This document shows, piece after piece, positions 62,758 to 64,000 of a DNA stretch of 64,000 nt (within the stretch, counting starts at the first letter, position 1; every line of letters begins with the position of its first letter). The notes beneath the pieces are model-generated. The model saw nothing but the letters and a program-made list of their open reading frames with translations. It ran no database searches and was not told where the DNA came from. The stretch comes from Hordeum vulgare subsp. vulgare. Its lineage: Eukaryota; Streptophyta; Magnoliopsida; Poales; Poaceae. Location: NCBI RefSeq assembly GCF_904849725.1, contig NC_058524.1, positions 505,594,263 to 505,658,262 of the forward strand, read 5' to 3'. The translations under genes were made by a program, and so were the position numbers.

Positions 62758-64000
62758 TGATACGTCTCCAACGTATCTATATTTTTTGATGGTTCCATGC
62801 TATTATCTTGTCAAACTTTGGATGTTTTGTATGCATTTTATATCTTTTTTGGGACTAACTTATTAACTCAGTGCCAAGTGCCAGTTCCTGTTTTTTCCAT
62901 GTTTTTGACCTTTTTCAGAGGAGAATATTAAACGGAGTCCAAACGGAATAAAACCTCCGAAAAGATTTTTTTTTTCCGGAGCAGAAGATACGCACGGAGC
63001 TTGAGAACCAAGGCAAAGGGCACCAGGGGAGGCCACAAGCCCCCTAGCCGTGGCCTGGGGGGCGCGCCTAGCAGGCTTGTGGGCCCCCTGTGGCTCCTTT
63101 GCCCTACTTCTTCCTCCTATAAATCCCAGAAAAATCTGAAACCACGGGAGAGAGCCACGAAAATACTTTTCCACCGCCGCAAGCTTCGGTCTCCGCAAGA
63201 TCCTGCTACCTCTTAAGCTTGCGTTGGTTTTTCCTTGAAGATGAAAGGGTGATGCAGCACAACAACAGTAAGTATTTCCCTCAGTTTGAGAACCAAGGTA
63301 TCAATCCAGTAGGAGTATCAAGCCAAGTTCCTAAAGTACCTGCGCAAAAACAGCAAACTTGCACCCAACGCTACAAAGGGGTTGTCATTCCCTTCACGAT
63401 TGATTGCAAGGTGAGATCTGAAGGCGGAAAGTGCAACATAGTAAAAGTGTAGGGCTTCTCTCATGATAGCAAATATTACAATGGGTGAACGGATTACTGT
63501 CGAGCAATTGATACAACCGCGCAAAGTCATGACGATATCTAAGGCAATGATCATACATATAGGCATCACGTCCGAGACAAGTAGACCACTATTTTCTGCA
63601 TCTACTACTATTACTCCACACATCGACCTCTATCCAGTATGCATCTAGTGTATTGAGTTCATGAAAAACAGAGTAACGCCTTAAGCAAGATGACATGATG
63701 TAGAGGGATAAATTCATGCAATAGATATAAACCCCATCTTTTTACCCTTGATGGCAACAACATGATGCGTGCCTCGCTACCCCTTCTGTCACTGGGTGAG
63801 GTTACCGCACGGTATGAACCCAAAACCAAGCACTTCTCCCATTGCAAGAATCATAGATCAAGTTGGCCAAACAGAACCCACAACTCGAAGAGAATTACAA
63901 GGATATGAAATCATGCATATAAGAGATCAGAAGAAACTCAAAATAGATTCATAGGTAATCTATTCATAAATCCACAATTCATCGGATCTCGACAAACACA
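62758..64000. mobile_element. Element E: terminal part of a further LTR-type retroelement
   Basis: Begins TGATACGTCTCCAACGTATC, a common terminus of Triticeae Gypsy LTRs. The likely target copy on its left is cgtgg (62753-62757). It has a GC-rich hairpin (63012-63103), then CTATAAATCCC on the plus strand (63116-63126), then non-coding sequence to the window edge. No gag/pol and no primer site in view. Orientation is unresolved: the TATA box favours plus, while similarity of the hairpin flank to element A favours minus. Confidence 0.75.
63012..63103. repeat. GC-rich hairpin in element E
   Basis: GGCAAAGG (63012-63019) pairs with CCTTTGCC (63096-63103); inside, ccacaagccccctagcc pairs with ggcgcgcctagcaggcttgtgg (a few mismatches). 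The core is the same as in the A/B hairpins. Confidence 0.8.

Overview
The window is nuclear DNA of a grass of the wheat/barley tribe (Triticeae). The evidence is one intact plant gene with 14 coding exons and GT-AG introns, surrounded by nested LTR retrotransposons of kinds typical of Triticeae (Athila-like Gypsy, Angela/BARE-like Copia, a SIRE/Maximus-like Copia), plus Stowaway and Harbinger-type DNA elements and a Cassandra-type TRIM. Family names come from remembered resemblance; no database was searched.

Layout. 1-9871: a minus-strand Athila-like Gypsy element (element A) whose left LTR runs off the window. 9872-20194: a low-copy island. It holds a broken Myb/SANT-NAM-associated gene on a Harbinger-type remnant, a Stowaway pair, a 1.16 kb Harbinger-type element (TSD TAA) carrying a broken AP2/ERF gene, and then the only intact host gene, the vacuolar H+-ATPase subunit B gene (CDS 14801-19185, 488 aa). 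20195-64000: one large nest. A plus-strand Copia element D (LTR from 20195; body broken at 34216) contains Angela-1 (20547-29493, TSD GTACC) and Angela-3 (from 34217). Angela-1 carries a Cassandra-type TRIM with a 5S-rRNA-like LTR (20878-21361). Angela-3 contains a solo LTR (36039-38602) and is broken at 44162 by a second Athila-like element B (44163-62757). B contains Angela-4 (50661-59313, TSD CCTTC) and is broken at 62757 by a further LTR, E, which runs off the right edge. The deepest stack is D > Angela-3 > B > Angela-4.

Function. Only the V-ATPase gene looks functional. Every retrotransposon with visible pol carries stops, frameshifts, lost catalytic residues or insertions, except that D's truncated protease-integrase ORF is open with its DDE triad. 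Several LTR ends, TSDs, primer-binding sites and polypurine tracts can be placed to the base.

Most interesting points. (1) In both Athila-like elements, a small coiled-coil ORF downstream of pol is preceded by a GC-rich hairpin plus TATA-like box that resembles the promoter layout of the element's own LTR, and is followed by a second copy of the 16-nt polypurine-tract junction. (2) Similar hairpins occur in the unrelated-looking LTR E, and E inserted inside the hairpin of B's LTR. (3) Two diverged LTR families carry arrays of short GC-rich palindromes just upstream of their TATA boxes. (4) Angela-3 and Angela-4 share inactivating lesions although Angela-4 is a clean insertion with similar LTRs, which suggests a non-autonomous lineage. 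(5) A Harbinger-type element with an AP2/ERF pseudogene and three CACGTG boxes sits immediately upstream of the V-ATPase gene. I found no sign of a microbial-type system.
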